From SZUA-547 sp963669315 (GTDB lineage Bacteria > Pseudomonadota > Alphaproteobacteria > Rhodobacterales > Rhodobacteraceae), in assembly GCA_963669315.1 (NCBI GenBank), contig OY770021.1:806001-870000 (forward strand): DNA of 64,000 nt, in the 5' to 3' direction. The notes beneath the pieces are model-generated. The model was not told where the DNA came from, made no database searches, and saw only the letters and a list, made by a program, of their open reading frames with translations. The translations under genes were made by a program, and so were the position numbers. This document shows, piece by piece, positions 17,531 to 26,180 of the stretch; position 1 is the stretch's first letter, and each line of letters opens with the position of its first letter.

Positions 17531-17891
17531 CCGACCCGGGCGATTTCCCGTCTCACACATTTCGCTGAATTTTCCCGCGCAATTCCGGCGGGTTGCTCGG
17601 GCGCATCTCCGACAGAGACGCGCCGGGTTGAGGATTTTTGGCCCATTCATAGCGGTCGTCTCAGTTGGTTGATTTCGCCGGTGGCCTTTTGCGCCAATTC
17701 CCTGATCAGGGTCGATTTACAGCGTATTCTGTCGTTTTTGCACCGAATCCCGAGAGGAGCGCCTGGAAATTAACCGTGGCTTCAAGGGCTTAAGCACGAA
17801 TTCCCTACGCGGCGGAACAGGGAACTTTTTATGCGGATCAGGGTATTTTTCCGAGCGAACAGGGAACGGTTCGAGATAATAGGGAAACGCG
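17531..17891. repeat. Intergenic stretch with AACAGGGAAC direct repeats
   Basis: No gene is visible in this 361-base gap. Near its right end AACAGGGAAC occurs exactly at 17816-17825 and 17858-17867, with weaker variants nearby (ATCAGGGTAT at 17837-17846, TAGGGAAAC at 17880-17888, ATTCCCTA around 17800). They lie directly downstream of the recombinase remnant and may be part of the original element's end. The function is unknown. Confidence 0.45.
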
Positions 17892-18684
17892 CTATGCGAT
17901 GAACCCGAACAGCTTTTCCTGCTCTGACCAGTCGAGGGGAATCGTCGACCGGATGACGGTCTCCAGCGTCAGCGCCAGAGGCTGAGCGCCGTCGATGATC
18001 GCTTGCTGGATTCGCGGCGAAAGGCAGGCGAGCGGAATTACCCGGCCGGCATAGCTTCTCGAGACGCCGTGCTTCTTTGCGATTTTGTTGAGCGGTGCGC
18101 CTTTGCGCATCTCACCCGACCAGAGATGGGCGTTTTGGAGGGCGCGGATGAGAGCGGCGTCCGGTTTGGCCTCACGCTCGCCAGCGACGATCTTGGTCTC
18201 GACGCCGCGCCGGCGATGAGTGAAGGGCGCGTCGATCGCGAGAAGATCCGGGTCGAGATCGTCGGCGCTGATCTCCAGCGCTTTGGCGAGCGCCACGCCG
18301 TCAAGGCTGATGCGGAGGCGCGCGGGGGCGATCTCTCCGGCAACGATCAGGGGCGCGGCGGCGCGGATCCCGCTGGCGTTGATTTTTTTCGCGAGCGCCG
18401 ACGCGCGGCGCGACAACTCAGATGAGACGACCGCATCTGGCCGCTTCAGAACCGCATGGCGCCTCGCATGGTTCGCCAGATGCTCGGCCACCGCCTTTGC
18501 TGTCGCCGCCTCGAATCCCGGCGCGGGCAGGCGCCAGGCTTTGGGATCGCCGCCGCGGGCGATCAGCCGGTTGGAGACGTAGTAGCGAAGCCGCCGCCCA
18601 TGACGCTGGGTGTGGGTCGGCGTCAGGAGGTCGCCGGTCTCGTCGCGGAACCTGCCCTTGAGCGGCGCCGATCCGACGGGGGCG
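17892..18684 (-). pseudogene. Serine recombinase, C-terminal fragment
   Basis: The C-terminal part of a large serine recombinase: LKGRFRDETGDLLTPTHTQR and GRRLRYYVSNRLI are typical of the post-catalytic zinc/coil region, and the tail ends with a helical segment common in alphaproteobacterial family members. The frame continues into 19046 only as antisense of the IS6 transposase; the real homology stops at the IS6 end near 18685. The catalytic N-terminus is missing, so it is inactive. The next upstream piece of such a gene is found at 22638-22776. Confidence 0.75.
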
Positions 18685-19497
18685 TTGTCAGAAAGTTTGG
18701 CCTTGAGGAGAGCGGAACGGATTCGTAGCGTCCTCGGATGATTAAGAGTAATCCGTTCAAGGGCTTCCATAGCAGCCCTGAGGTCATCCGCCTGGCCGTC
18801 ATGATGTATCTCAGATTCCCGTTGTCGCTCCGAAATGTCGAAGACCTTCTCCACGAGCGTGGGATCGACGTCAGCTATGAGACGATCCGGTTCTGGTGGT
18901 TGCGATTTGGGCCCAAATTCGCCGCCGAGATCCGGCGCAAGCGGGTTGACCGGATGCGGGCGTTCTCGAACTGGCGATGGCATCTGGATGAGGTGTTCGT
19001 GAAGATCAACGGCGAGCGCTGCTATCTCTGGCGCGCCGTCGATCACGAGGGAGAGGTGCTCGACGTTTTCGTCACCAAGCGCCGAAACAAGAAGGCGGCG
19101 TTGAAATTCCTCAGAAAATTGATGCGGAGGTATGGTCCTCCGCGGGAAATCGTCACCGATCGGCTGCCATCCTATCGGGCCGCACTGCGCGAGCTTGGTT
19201 GGTCAGATCTTCAATCCACGGGGCGCTGGCTCAACAACCGCGTCGAGAATTCACACCTGCCATTTCGACGAAGAGAGCGGGCGATGCAGCGCTTCCGGCG
19301 TATGCGAAGCCTGCAAATGTTCGCCGCCGTCCATTCCTCCGTCTACAACCTCTTCAATCGGGAACGCCACCTCAACTCCAGACGAAATTTCAAGCTCTTC
19401 CGAACCGCCGCACTTGAGGAGTGGCGGCTGCTTTGTTCCGCCTAAGTTCCTGCGTTTTGGGGGAAAGTGAGACTGGTTAGAATCTGTCTGACACCAC
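18678..19497 (+). mobile_element. IS6-family element, copy 1
   Basis: About 820 bp, bounded by imperfect inverted ends containing TGTCAGA (TTGTCAGAA at 18685-18693 and, inverted, TCTGTCTGACA at 19483-19493). It carries one intact transposase. The outer flank at the right, CCCTGACAACACCT, also follows the opposite end of copy 3, so the true ends may be longer. No 8-bp target duplication is visible. Confidence 0.8.
18738..19445 (+). CDS. IS6-family transposase (copy 1, intact)
   Basis: The 235-residue DDE transposase has an N-terminal HTH-like region (FRFPLSLRNVEDLLHERGID equivalent at residues 26-45), the first Asp in HLDEVFVKING near residue 80, the second in VTDRLPSYRAAL near 138 and the Glu in NNRVENSHLPFRRRER near 170. 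IS6 elements move by replicative cointegration, producing direct repeats of the element around captured DNA. It is nearly identical to the proteins at 25.2-25.9 and 41.2-41.9 kb. Confidence 0.93.
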   Translation: MIKSNPFKGFHSSPEVIRLAVMMYLRFPLSLRNVEDLLHERGIDVSYETIRFWWLRFGPKFAAEIRRKRVDRMRAFSNWRWHLDEVFVKINGERCYLWRAVDHEGEVLDVFVTKRRNKKAALKFLRKLMRRYGPPREIVTDRLPSYRAALRELGWSDLQSTGRWLNNRVENSHLPFRRRERAMQRFRRMRSLQMFAAVHSSVYNLFNRERHLNSRRNFKLFRTAALEEWRLLCSA

Positions 19498-19609
19498 CCT
19501 GACAACACCTTGAACATGGTTCCCCTCCTCATTCGCATTTGTCGAAGACAAACCGGATCAGGCGGAGCGGCGAGCGCGTCAGACGGCCCCCCGCCGCCAG
19601 CGGCCTTAC

Positions 19610-20191
19610 TTAAGCGCGTCGAACCTGAGACTCGCAGGTGTTGGCGTATTCGATCAGACCGTGCACCGGCGAGTATTTGATCAGCCGCTTGATCTCAGCC
19701 AGCTGATCGTCGGTCACATCGCCCTTAACCACTACTTCACTGCTGATTTTCGGCATGCAGGACGTATGGTCCTCCGGTCCCTTGATCTCCAGCAGCACGC
19801 TGGGATCGACCTCGCATGAGACCTTGATCTCAAGACACTCGATGTCGATTCCATGGCGCGGCGCGTTAAGCGCGATGGAGTTGGTCAGACAGGCGGCGAT
19901 GGCGGTCAGAGCCATTTCCACGGGCTCAATCCGGTCGGTGGGTCCGACGAATCCGAGCGCCTCCTCGACCTCGCGCCAGGCGCCGTACGAAAACGTGTAG
20001 TGCCGGGTTTTGCGGTCGATGCGATCCCCGCCAAGCGTGTAGGGACCAACATGAACCGTGCTGCGCCCTGAATGGCCCTCCCAGGACCCGACGGCTTCTA
20101 GGCCGAGAGAGATTGGATCCGCAGCTTGCGCACTGCGGAACGCCTCCAACTGGTCCAGATCCATTCCGTGAACAATCGAGTGTTCGGCCAT
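19610..20191 (-). CDS. OsmC-family protein
   Basis: The 193-residue OsmC/Ohr-fold protein has a reactive-cysteine helix in PVEMALTAIAACLTNSIALNA near residue 95-110 and a second conserved Cys in DHTSCMPK. OsmC proteins reduce organic peroxides or persulfides in the cytoplasm. The start is supported by AAGGAGGC just upstream. It lies 78 bases downstream of the cysteine hydrolase on the same strand, so the two may be one unit within the IS6-bounded cassette. Confidence 0.88.
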   Translation of the reverse strand: MAEHSIVHGMDLDQLEAFRSAQAADPISLGLEAVGSWEGHSGRSTVHVGPYTLGGDRIDRKTRHYTFSYGAWREVEEALGFVGPTDRIEPVEMALTAIAACLTNSIALNAPRHGIDIECLEIKVSCEVDPSVLLEIKGPEDHTSCMPKISSEVVVKGDVTDDQLAEIKRLIKYSPVHGLIEYANTCESQVRRA

Positions 20192-20269
20192 GAGTGCCTC
20201 CTTGGATTTTCGGACGCGGCGCTGCCCAAAGAGCGAAACCGCCGCGTCGCGGGAACGAATAGTGACTGT

Positions 20270-21094
20270 TCAGACTGCGGCGTTGATCTTGGCCACCGCT
20301 TTATCCGTCGTCCAAAGACCGTTGGCGACGTAGCGGAAGTTTATGATCGCCGCGAGATAGCCGTCGCCCTCTGGCAGCTTCGCCGCTGCGGTCGCGTCTC
20401 TGACGACCGCGACCTCGTAGCCCTGTTCAAGGAGTTCGTAGAGATGCGCCTGCAGGCAGAGATTAGCCGACATTCCGCATAGTATGACTTTCGAAACGCC
20501 ATGTTTCCGCAATTGCAGGCTGAGGTCGTTGTTCTCAGGCCCGTAGACCTTATGCGGGCTGGCGACTACTGTCTTTCCGTCAAGAAGCTGATCCTTGTAT
20601 TGAGGCATGAAGTCGGCGCCTGACCCGTCGAAACCATCGAGCGTCAGTGGCCCCTTTCGGTCGAACATTCCGATCTTGTGCATCAGCTTTTCGAGCGGTC
20701 CGCCGAAGGTCCACCCATGGTCAGAGGGATAGTAGTAATGCGGCGAAACGGCGACAGTCAGGCCCTTGGCCTTCGCCGCATCAAGCAGCCTGCCAATATT
20801 CTCTACCGTGTTGTGCTCGGTGACCGAAGCGCCGACGACGCCCCAGGTGACGCCGTTCTCGCTGAGGAAGTCCACCTGCGGATCGGTGATTACAAGCGCG
20901 GTGTCTGAAAGACCGACCTGAACATCGGTCGGCGGCAACGCCGGTTCAGCGGGATCGGCGTAGGCGCTTTCTTCGGCGCGTGCGCCAGATGCGACCGAGG
21001 CAGCCGCCATCCCAGTTGCGAGAGCCGCGGCGCTGGTTAGAAGATCCCGGCGTCCAAATTTTTGGTTCTTTTCGCATTCGTGGCTGTCGCACAT
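20270..21094 (-). CDS. Tat-exported cysteine hydrolase (isochorismatase family)
   Basis: The 274-residue protein begins with a twin-arginine signal (FGRRDLLTSAAALATGMAAA, residues 13-32). It then shows an isochorismatase-like domain with the Asp (ALVITDPQVDFL), Lys (VASPHKVYG) and Cys (GMSANLCLQAHLYE) catalytic triad. These enzymes hydrolyse amides, isochorismate or nicotinamide; export makes a detoxifying or scavenging role in the periplasm plausible. It is divergent from the AraC regulator, which probably controls it. Confidence 0.88.
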   Translation of the reverse strand: MCDSHECEKNQKFGRRDLLTSAAALATGMAAASVASGARAEESAYADPAEPALPPTDVQVGLSDTALVITDPQVDFLSENGVTWGVVGASVTEHNTVENIGRLLDAAKAKGLTVAVSPHYYYPSDHGWTFGGPLEKLMHKIGMFDRKGPLTLDGFDGSGADFMPQYKDQLLDGKTVVASPHKVYGPENNDLSLQLRKHGVSKVILCGMSANLCLQAHLYELLEQGYEVAVVRDATAAAKLPEGDGYLAAIINFRYVANGLWTTDKAVAKINAAV

Positions 21095-21204
21095 GAGCCG
21101 TTTCTCCTTGATTTTGAACTGTTGGTTCCCATACTCGGCCTATTCGCGTGCCTTATCGTCCGAAAGCAGTCTGCTCGCTGCGGCTAACGAAATGGTGATC
21201 GACC

Positions 21205-22107
21205 GTGTCGATTGACCGGGTTCTGGAGTCCCTCGCGATCAGGATGAATCCGTTCGCGCTCTGCGAATTGCGCGGAGATTGTTGCGTCGATCTCGGCGTG
21301 CGCCCATATGCAGTTCTCCATTACGTCCTGTCCGGCGAGGCGACGGTCAATATCGGCAAGGGGGTGGAGGTCGCTATCGCGTCCGGTTCCGTCGTTCTGG
21401 CGCCTGCATTTCTGACCCATGCGTTTCACGTTGCAGGCGCGAACGGCGGAACGGCGGAAAATCTCCAGATCGATGGACTTGACAGGGTCGTCATCGGGCA
21501 TGAGCTGGGCGGTCAGCCGCTCTGGGCGATTTGCGGCAAACTGGAAATCGCGTATCGCGGTCTCGGCGGCGCACTTAGTTTGCTGCGATCGCCGATCGTT
21601 GAAAACCTGTCGCCCGACGATCGGGCGCGCCGCGCCTTGGATGAGTTCGTCTATGAGCTTAGCCACCCCACAGTGGGCACCCGCGCGCTCGCCGAGTCGC
21701 TGCTGCGGCAATGCGTGATCCTTCTGCTCCGGCGGCGCTATCGCGTGAACGATCCATCGCTGCGCTGGATTGATGGCGTCGCCGATGAGACCCTTTGGCC
21801 GGCGCTCGAGGCGATGCTGGACGACCCGTCCATGCCGCACGACGTCAGAAGACTGGCGGAGCTTTGCGTTCTGAGCCGGTCGGTTTTCGCCGAGCGTTTC
21901 AGCCAGGCCTTCGGGCAAGGTCCGATCGACCTCTTGCGCATAATTCGCTTGCAGCGCGCAGCTGATCTTTTGACCCGCACCGACTTGCCGGTAAAACGTA
22001 TTGCCGAAATGACGGGGTACAGCAGCCGCACGTACTTCTCCCGTGCTTTTAAATCGAAGTTCGGGGTTCCTCCGGGGAAATTCAAAGAGATCGCGGCCCG
22101 GGGATAG
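21205..22107 (+). CDS. AraC-family transcriptional regulator
   Basis: The 300-residue protein has an N-terminal cupin-like sensing domain (residues 1-185, RPYAVLHYVLSGEATVNIGK) and a C-terminal double HTH (about 200-295, RRLAELCVLSRSVFAERFSQ and VKRIAEMTGYSSRTYFSRAF). It is divergently placed from the cysteine hydrolase over a 110-base spacer, the usual arrangement of a local activator. Confidence 0.9.
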   Translation: MSIDRVLESLAIRMNPFALCELRGDCCVDLGVRPYAVLHYVLSGEATVNIGKGVEVAIASGSVVLAPAFLTHAFHVAGANGGTAENLQIDGLDRVVIGHELGGQPLWAICGKLEIAYRGLGGALSLLRSPIVENLSPDDRARRALDEFVYELSHPTVGTRALAESLLRQCVILLLRRRYRVNDPSLRWIDGVADETLWPALEAMLDDPSMPHDVRRLAELCVLSRSVFAERFSQAFGQGPIDLLRIIRLQRAADLLTRTDLPVKRIAEMTGYSSRTYFSRAFKSKFGVPPGKFKEIAARG

Positions 22108-22439
22108 ATTTCAGCTTCGGGATCTCTCGCCTACATCTGACCAAAAGACTCAGATGACGGGTTTGTCCCGCATGTGAGACGTCCGACTTGGGCGCTACGA
22201 ACGACCGGTTACGGTTTCCGCCTAGCAGCCGGCCTCGAACGGCCGCTTCCGGGAAGCGATGCCGCGCTGCCGCAATACTGATGCTAAGCGGCCGATTGTG
22301 CGGCCGACGGAAAGTTGCCGATGTCCACGCCTGATCTGACATCGCTCGTGGACGAGATCTGACCTTGCTCCGAGCCTACGTGCAGCGGAATGTTGATTTA
22401 GGCTTCTTTCGTCAGCGTTGGCGATTTTTGATTGGCGCT
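22108..22439. other. Gap without a recognisable gene
   Basis: About 330 bases between the AraC stop and the IS6 fragment. I see short open frames but none with recognisable content or good start signals. It contains a small hairpin-like AGCGGCCG / CGGCCG area near 22285-22310 but no T-run. Confidence 0.4.
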
Positions 22440-22637
22440 TACTCGAACTGGCGCTGGCATCTGGACGAGGTGTTCGTGAAGGTCAACGGCGAGCAGCGCT
22501 ATTTGTGGCGCGCCGTCGATCATGAGGGCGAGGTGCTGGAGACGGTGGTCACCAAACGCCGAGACAAACGCGCCGCATTGAAATTATTGAAGAAATTGAT
22601 GAAGCGGTTCGGCGCTCCGCGTGAAATCGTGACGGAT
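22440..22637 (+). pseudogene. IS6-family transposase, internal fragment
   Basis: About 198 bases encode the middle of the IS6 transposase in the plus direction (SNWRWHLDEVFVKVNGEQ ... RFGAPREIVTD), matching residues of about 75-138 of the intact copies. Both ends are missing. It is in the same orientation as copy 1 and is fused at 22637/22638 to recombinase sequence. Confidence 0.85.
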
Positions 22638-22776
22638 CTGCACCCGGTCCCAGAGATCGTCATCGACGATCGCATCATGCTTGCCGAGCCAGACCTTCTC
22701 CTTGTGCCGGATCAGCCCGCGATAGATCGGGTTGGTGAGGATCTTGTGGATCTGACCCCGGCTATGCGGACACGCT
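22638..22776 (-). pseudogene. Serine recombinase, middle fragment
   Basis: The minus strand encodes RGQIHKILTNPIYRGLIRHK and LGKHDAIVDDDLWDRVQ, the conserved 'NPIY.G..RHK...G.H.AIVD..LW..VQ' region of large serine recombinases. It ends where IS6 sequence begins and starts where IS5 sequence begins. In a full gene this region lies just before the piece kept at 17892-18684, with perhaps 20-25 residues lost between. Confidence 0.75.
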
Positions 22777-23020
22777 GATCGGCGACAAGGGATGCGACAG
22801 CGATTCCTTCCGAGATGCTCTGACAGAGCGAGGGATCGCGCCATGCATTCCACCGCGCGCCAAGCGAAAGTCGCCCGCAACATATTACAAAGCCCTGTAG
22901 AAACAGCGCCACAAGGTTGAGACTATGTCCGCCAGACTCAAGGATTGGCGGCGTATCTCAACCCGATACGACTTCAGCGCTATCTGCATCGCCGCAACCG
23001 TCATTTTGTGGCTCAATTAA
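22777..23020 (+). pseudogene. IS5-family (IS427-like) transposase, C-terminal remnant
   Basis: The plus strand encodes GDKGCDSDSFRDALTERGIA, PCIPPRAKRKSPATYYKAL, then an in-frame TAG where the family has Tyr, then KQRHKVETMSARLKDWRRIS and FSAICIAATVILWLN before TAA at 23018-23020. This is the C-terminal DDE part of IS5/IS427 transposases with one nonsense change and a short in-frame loss after RYD. The rest of the element is gone. Its right end abuts the stop codon of the BT1 transporter at a CTAG. Confidence 0.8.
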
Positions 23021-23031
23021 TAAGTCCAGAC

Positions 23032-23437
23032 CCTAGTCCGAAGTTCGAAACCGTGATGCCTGTACAGCGAGAACAGCCACAATTGGCGCGGCAAGCGACG
23101 CCAATGCGACGGTGATCAGAAGCGGGCCGAGTTGTTCGTAGTTCGCAGCCATCGAAATCTGGCCAGTGCCGAGAACGCGTACCTCGCGGCTTATGACGAA
23201 TAGCTCGTTCAGCCATTTGGTCGCTAGGCTCGACGCTGAGAGCGCAAGGTTGGTGAAAGACGCCATCACCGCGAAGAACGTTGCTTTCAGATGGGCCGGC
23301 GCGTTCCGCGCGATCCAGGCGAGCATCGGGATCATCGCGATCTGGCCGAGCGGCGACTCGATCGCGGTGTCGAGAATGGCGATGAACCGGGCGTCTATGA
23401 CGCCTCCGGTGCGTGCGGCGGTCCATTCGTGCAGGCC
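23032..23437. repeat. Long direct repeat, copy A
   Basis: Base-for-base identical by eye to 63595-64000 (406 bases, offset 40,563), same orientation. The repeat starts exactly at CCTAG, the stop-codon context of the BT1 transporter; in this copy it abuts an IS5 remnant. The repeat probably continues beyond the window on the copy B side. Confidence 0.9.
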
Positions 23438-24667
23438 GTACGCAAGCCCAATATTCGGTAGCGCTAGGACCGCGCCGGCCAGCGTCAGAAGCACGACGAT
23501 ATAGGCGATAGAGCGGCGCGCCATGAGCGGCCGCAGCACAACCAGCCCGACGAGCGTCAGGCCGGACGTGACGAAGGCGAGGATGGCGAGAAACTGCTCG
23601 TCGAAGCCAAGGATGTCGATCTCGAACCAGCCGAGGCCGGGGCCAGGAAGCGGCGCCGCCCGGAACACGAAAATGATCGCCGCCGTGCCCATCAGCGCCA
23701 GCGCTTTTTCGCGATCGAGTGCGCGCATCAGACGGCTGATCAAGAAGATGACGATCGTCATCGAGCCGGCGAACACGATCTCCTGACTCCATGCGAGATC
23801 CGAGAGGCCAACAGTGATCGAGAGTACGACGAAGGTAAGACTGCCGGCCAGTATGCGCCAGTCGGGCTCGGTTTTTTCAGGCGGCGAGAACAGGATCTCC
23901 CGCACCCTAGTATCGTCGACGCCGGCGCTTCGCATTCGCCGGGCCCGAACACGGAGCATCACTTCGTTCAGCGCCACGCCGCTCAGCGACACAAGCGGTA
24001 TGGTGAGTGCGATTAGGTAAACGCCGGAGTAGAGTTGCGCCTTCTCGTCAGCGCTTAGCGCACCGACTTCGGCGAACATGTAGATGTTGAGGCCGGCGAC
24101 GATGGCCAGGCCGCCGATGATAGCGATGCGGCCGAGCGTCTGCATGGTCGTGTGCATCGACTTGGCCTCCGCCTCGGGAATCAATTCGCCCTTGGCGTCG
24201 GTCTGCGGCACCGCTTCGACCGTCATGGCGTCGGCCACTACGTCCTGGATCACATAACCAGCCGGGGAAAGAAGCGCAGCAAACACATACCAAGCTTCGA
24301 CGGGCATGATCGCGCGCATAGCCTCGGTATGGGCGATGAGCGCGTACATGATCAGTAGCGCGCCGCCGATCAGCAGCGCGCCGGCCAACACCAGCAGCGC
24401 CTTTCGCCTCCAGATGAGGTCGACCAGATGGCCGACGGGCATCTTCAGCACCCAAGGCAGTCCGGCCCAGAACGTCAGCCCGGCGAGGAATGCGGCGGAT
24501 AGGCCCAGATAGTCCTTCACGAAGAAGACCCCGACGACCGACGTCAGTCCTGAGACTCCGGCAGCGAAATAGACCATCAGCGGTGGCAGGAACGACCAAC
24601 GCATCTGGCGCGCGAGGTCGCCGATCGTGCGATCGAACCAGTCGCGTATCACCTTCGCCTCTTTCAT
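23033..24667 (-). CDS. BT1/FBT-type MFS transporter
   Basis: The 544-residue membrane protein has about twelve transmembrane segments and the motif GYVIQDVVADAMTVEAVPQ near residue 140, characteristic of the folate-biopterin transporter branch of the major facilitator superfamily. AmpG-like permeases have a similar layout and are the alternative. Substrate unknown. The 3' third is duplicated at the right end of the window. Its stop codon sits exactly at the boundary with IS5 debris, so the last residues (FRTSD) may be original or slightly altered. Confidence 0.8.
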   Translation of the reverse strand: MKEAKVIRDWFDRTIGDLARQMRWSFLPPLMVYFAAGVSGLTSVVGVFFVKDYLGLSAAFLAGLTFWAGLPWVLKMPVGHLVDLIWRRKALLVLAGALLIGGALLIMYALIAHTEAMRAIMPVEAWYVFAALLSPAGYVIQDVVADAMTVEAVPQTDAKGELIPEAEAKSMHTTMQTLGRIAIIGGLAIVAGLNIYMFAEVGALSADEKAQLYSGVYLIALTIPLVSLSGVALNEVMLRVRARRMRSAGVDDTRVREILFSPPEKTEPDWRILAGSLTFVVLSITVGLSDLAWSQEIVFAGSMTIVIFLISRLMRALDREKALALMGTAAIIFVFRAAPLPGPGLGWFEIDILGFDEQFLAILAFVTSGLTLVGLVVLRPLMARRSIAYIVVLLTLAGAVLALPNIGLAYGLHEWTAARTGGVIDARFIAILDTAIESPLGQIAMIPMLAWIARNAPAHLKATFFAVMASFTNLALSASSLATKWLNELFVISREVRVLGTGQISMAANYEQLGPLLITVALASLAAPIVAVLAVQASRFRTSD

Positions 24668-24721
24668 TTTACCCGGCGCATGTTTGGGCGCGGCCCGCTG
24701 AACACTGTCAGGGTCAGCTTC

Positions 24722-25147
24722 CTATTGCTTCCGGAATGCCTCGACCAAATCCATCAGGCTCGCCACCGGCACACCAAGATTGGACCCGCCGAATTCCGGG
24801 AGTATCGCAGTGTTCACCGCGACAACCTGACCGAGGTGATTGAGAACCGGCCCGCCGCTGCCGCCATGGGTCGTTTCCGCATCGTAGACGATTACAGTGT
24901 CGCTGGCCTGTCCGACAATGCCGCGGCTTGCGAGCGGAGCGATCAGGCCGGCATTCGCCAAACGCTCCGCAACCGCCCAGAAATCTGTTTCGGAGGCGTT
25001 CCGAAGCTCGTCGACGAACGATCGCCCGGCTTGCGCAAGCATTGCGCGCAAACCGGTCGGATAGCCCATGACAATGACCTCCTCGCCGACGTCGGGCGGC
25101 TCCGGCGCTGCGCTGAGGCCCGCTACCGGCGGGGACACGCCAACCGA
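24722..25147 (-). pseudogene. Trypsin-like serine protease, C-terminal fragment
   Basis: The fragment contains the active-site Ser in THGGSGGPVLNHLGQVVAVN followed by GGSNLGVPVASL, the C-terminal beta barrel of DegP/trypsin-like proteases. The His and Asp of the triad and any signal peptide would lie upstream, where the frame runs straight into the IS6 copy 2 end at about 25148. It is therefore a 5' truncated gene. Confidence 0.8.
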
Positions 25148-25966
25148 GGGAGCTGTCAGACGAATGCGAACCAGTCTCAGTATCCCCGTAATCGCAGGAA
25201 CTTAGGCCGCACCGAGCAGCCGCCACTCTTCGAGAGCGGCGGTTCTGTTGAGCTTGAAATTACGACGTGAGTAGAGGTGGCGCTCGCGGTTGAACAGGTT
25301 GTAGATGGAGGAGTGGACGGCGGCGAACATCTGCAGACTTCGCATGCGCCGGAAGCGAAGCATCGCCCGTTCCCTTCGTCGGAATGGCAGGTGTGAGTTC
25401 TCTGCCCTATTGTTGAGCCAGCGTTCCGTGGCCTGAAGGTCTGAACAGCCAAGCTCGCGTAATGCAGCGCCATATGACCGAAGGCAGTCGGTCACGATCT
25501 CATGCGGATGGCCATAGCGCTTCATCAATTTCCTGAGGAATTTCAATGCGGCGCGCTTATCCCGGCGTTTCGTGACGACCGCATCCAGCACCTCGCCTTC
25601 GTGATCGACAGCTCACCACAAGTAATGCTGCTCGCCGTTGATCTTTACGAAAACCTCGTCCAGGTGCCATCGCCAGTTTGAGAACGCGCGCATCCGATCG
25701 ACCCGTTTGCGCTTGATCTCCGCGGCGAACTTCGGGCCAAATCTCTGCCACCAGAACCGGATCGTCTCGTGGCTGATGTCGATCCCGCGCTCATGCAAAA
25801 GGTCTTCGACATTCCGCAACGAGAGCGGGAAGCGGATGTACATCATCACCGCCAAGCGGATGACGTCAGGGCTGCTATGAAAGCCCTTGAACGGGTTACT
25901 CTTACTCATCCGGGGACGCTAGGGGAGGGGCCTCATCGCCTCAAGCCGAATTCTTCTGACAAGCCC
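25148..25966 (-). mobile_element. IS6-family element, copy 2 (defective)
   Basis: About 819 bp with the same type of ends as copy 1 (GCTGTCAGACG at 25152-25162; inverted TTCTGACAAGCCC ending at 25966). The transposase is broken by a stop codon. The 42 bases at 25925-25966 are identical to a lone end at 60620-60661. It truncates the protease gene on its left. Confidence 0.8.
25202..25909 (-). pseudogene. IS6-family transposase (copy 2, nonsense mutation)
   Basis: In frame, this is the same 235-residue transposase as the other copies, but the Arg codon in LWRAVDHEGE is TGA (25613-25615), splitting it into 98- and 129-residue open frames. There is no frameshift. All three catalytic acidic residues are still encoded. 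The element may still be mobilised in trans by copies 1 or 3. Confidence 0.88.
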
Positions 25967-26121
25967 CAAGATCTGGATGCGAACTGCTCCGACGCATAAG
26001 GCGATCTGCAAGGCGGTGACGTGACCCAAAATGCGGTTTGCTCTGATCGACGCGTCGTAAAAGCAGTCGGCTCTCCAACTGAATTGGTCCAGTCCTTTGG
26101 TTAGGGCGAGGAAGACCAGGA

Positions 26122-26169
26122 ATGGCGAACAAGCGTCACAAGCCGGAGGAGATAGTTGCTCGACAAGAA
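26122..26169 (+). pseudogene. IS3-family orfA, 5' remnant
   Basis: A frame starting at the ATG at 26122 reads MANKRHKPEEIVARQE and then stops. This is the N-terminus of IS3-family (IS51/IS407-like) orfA proteins. The upstream GAGGAAGACCAGGA resembles the leader of such elements. Only this short piece remains, next to the end of the phosphoribosyltransferase gene. Confidence 0.5.
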
Positions 26170-26180
26170 TAGGGAATCGA

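Noticed and set aside
21095..21204. Operator for the AraC regulator in the divergent spacer
   Set aside because: No convincing direct or inverted repeat could be made out by eye.
25202..25909. Two separate genes in IS6 copy 2
   Set aside because: Both are the same frame of one transposase interrupted by a single TGA.
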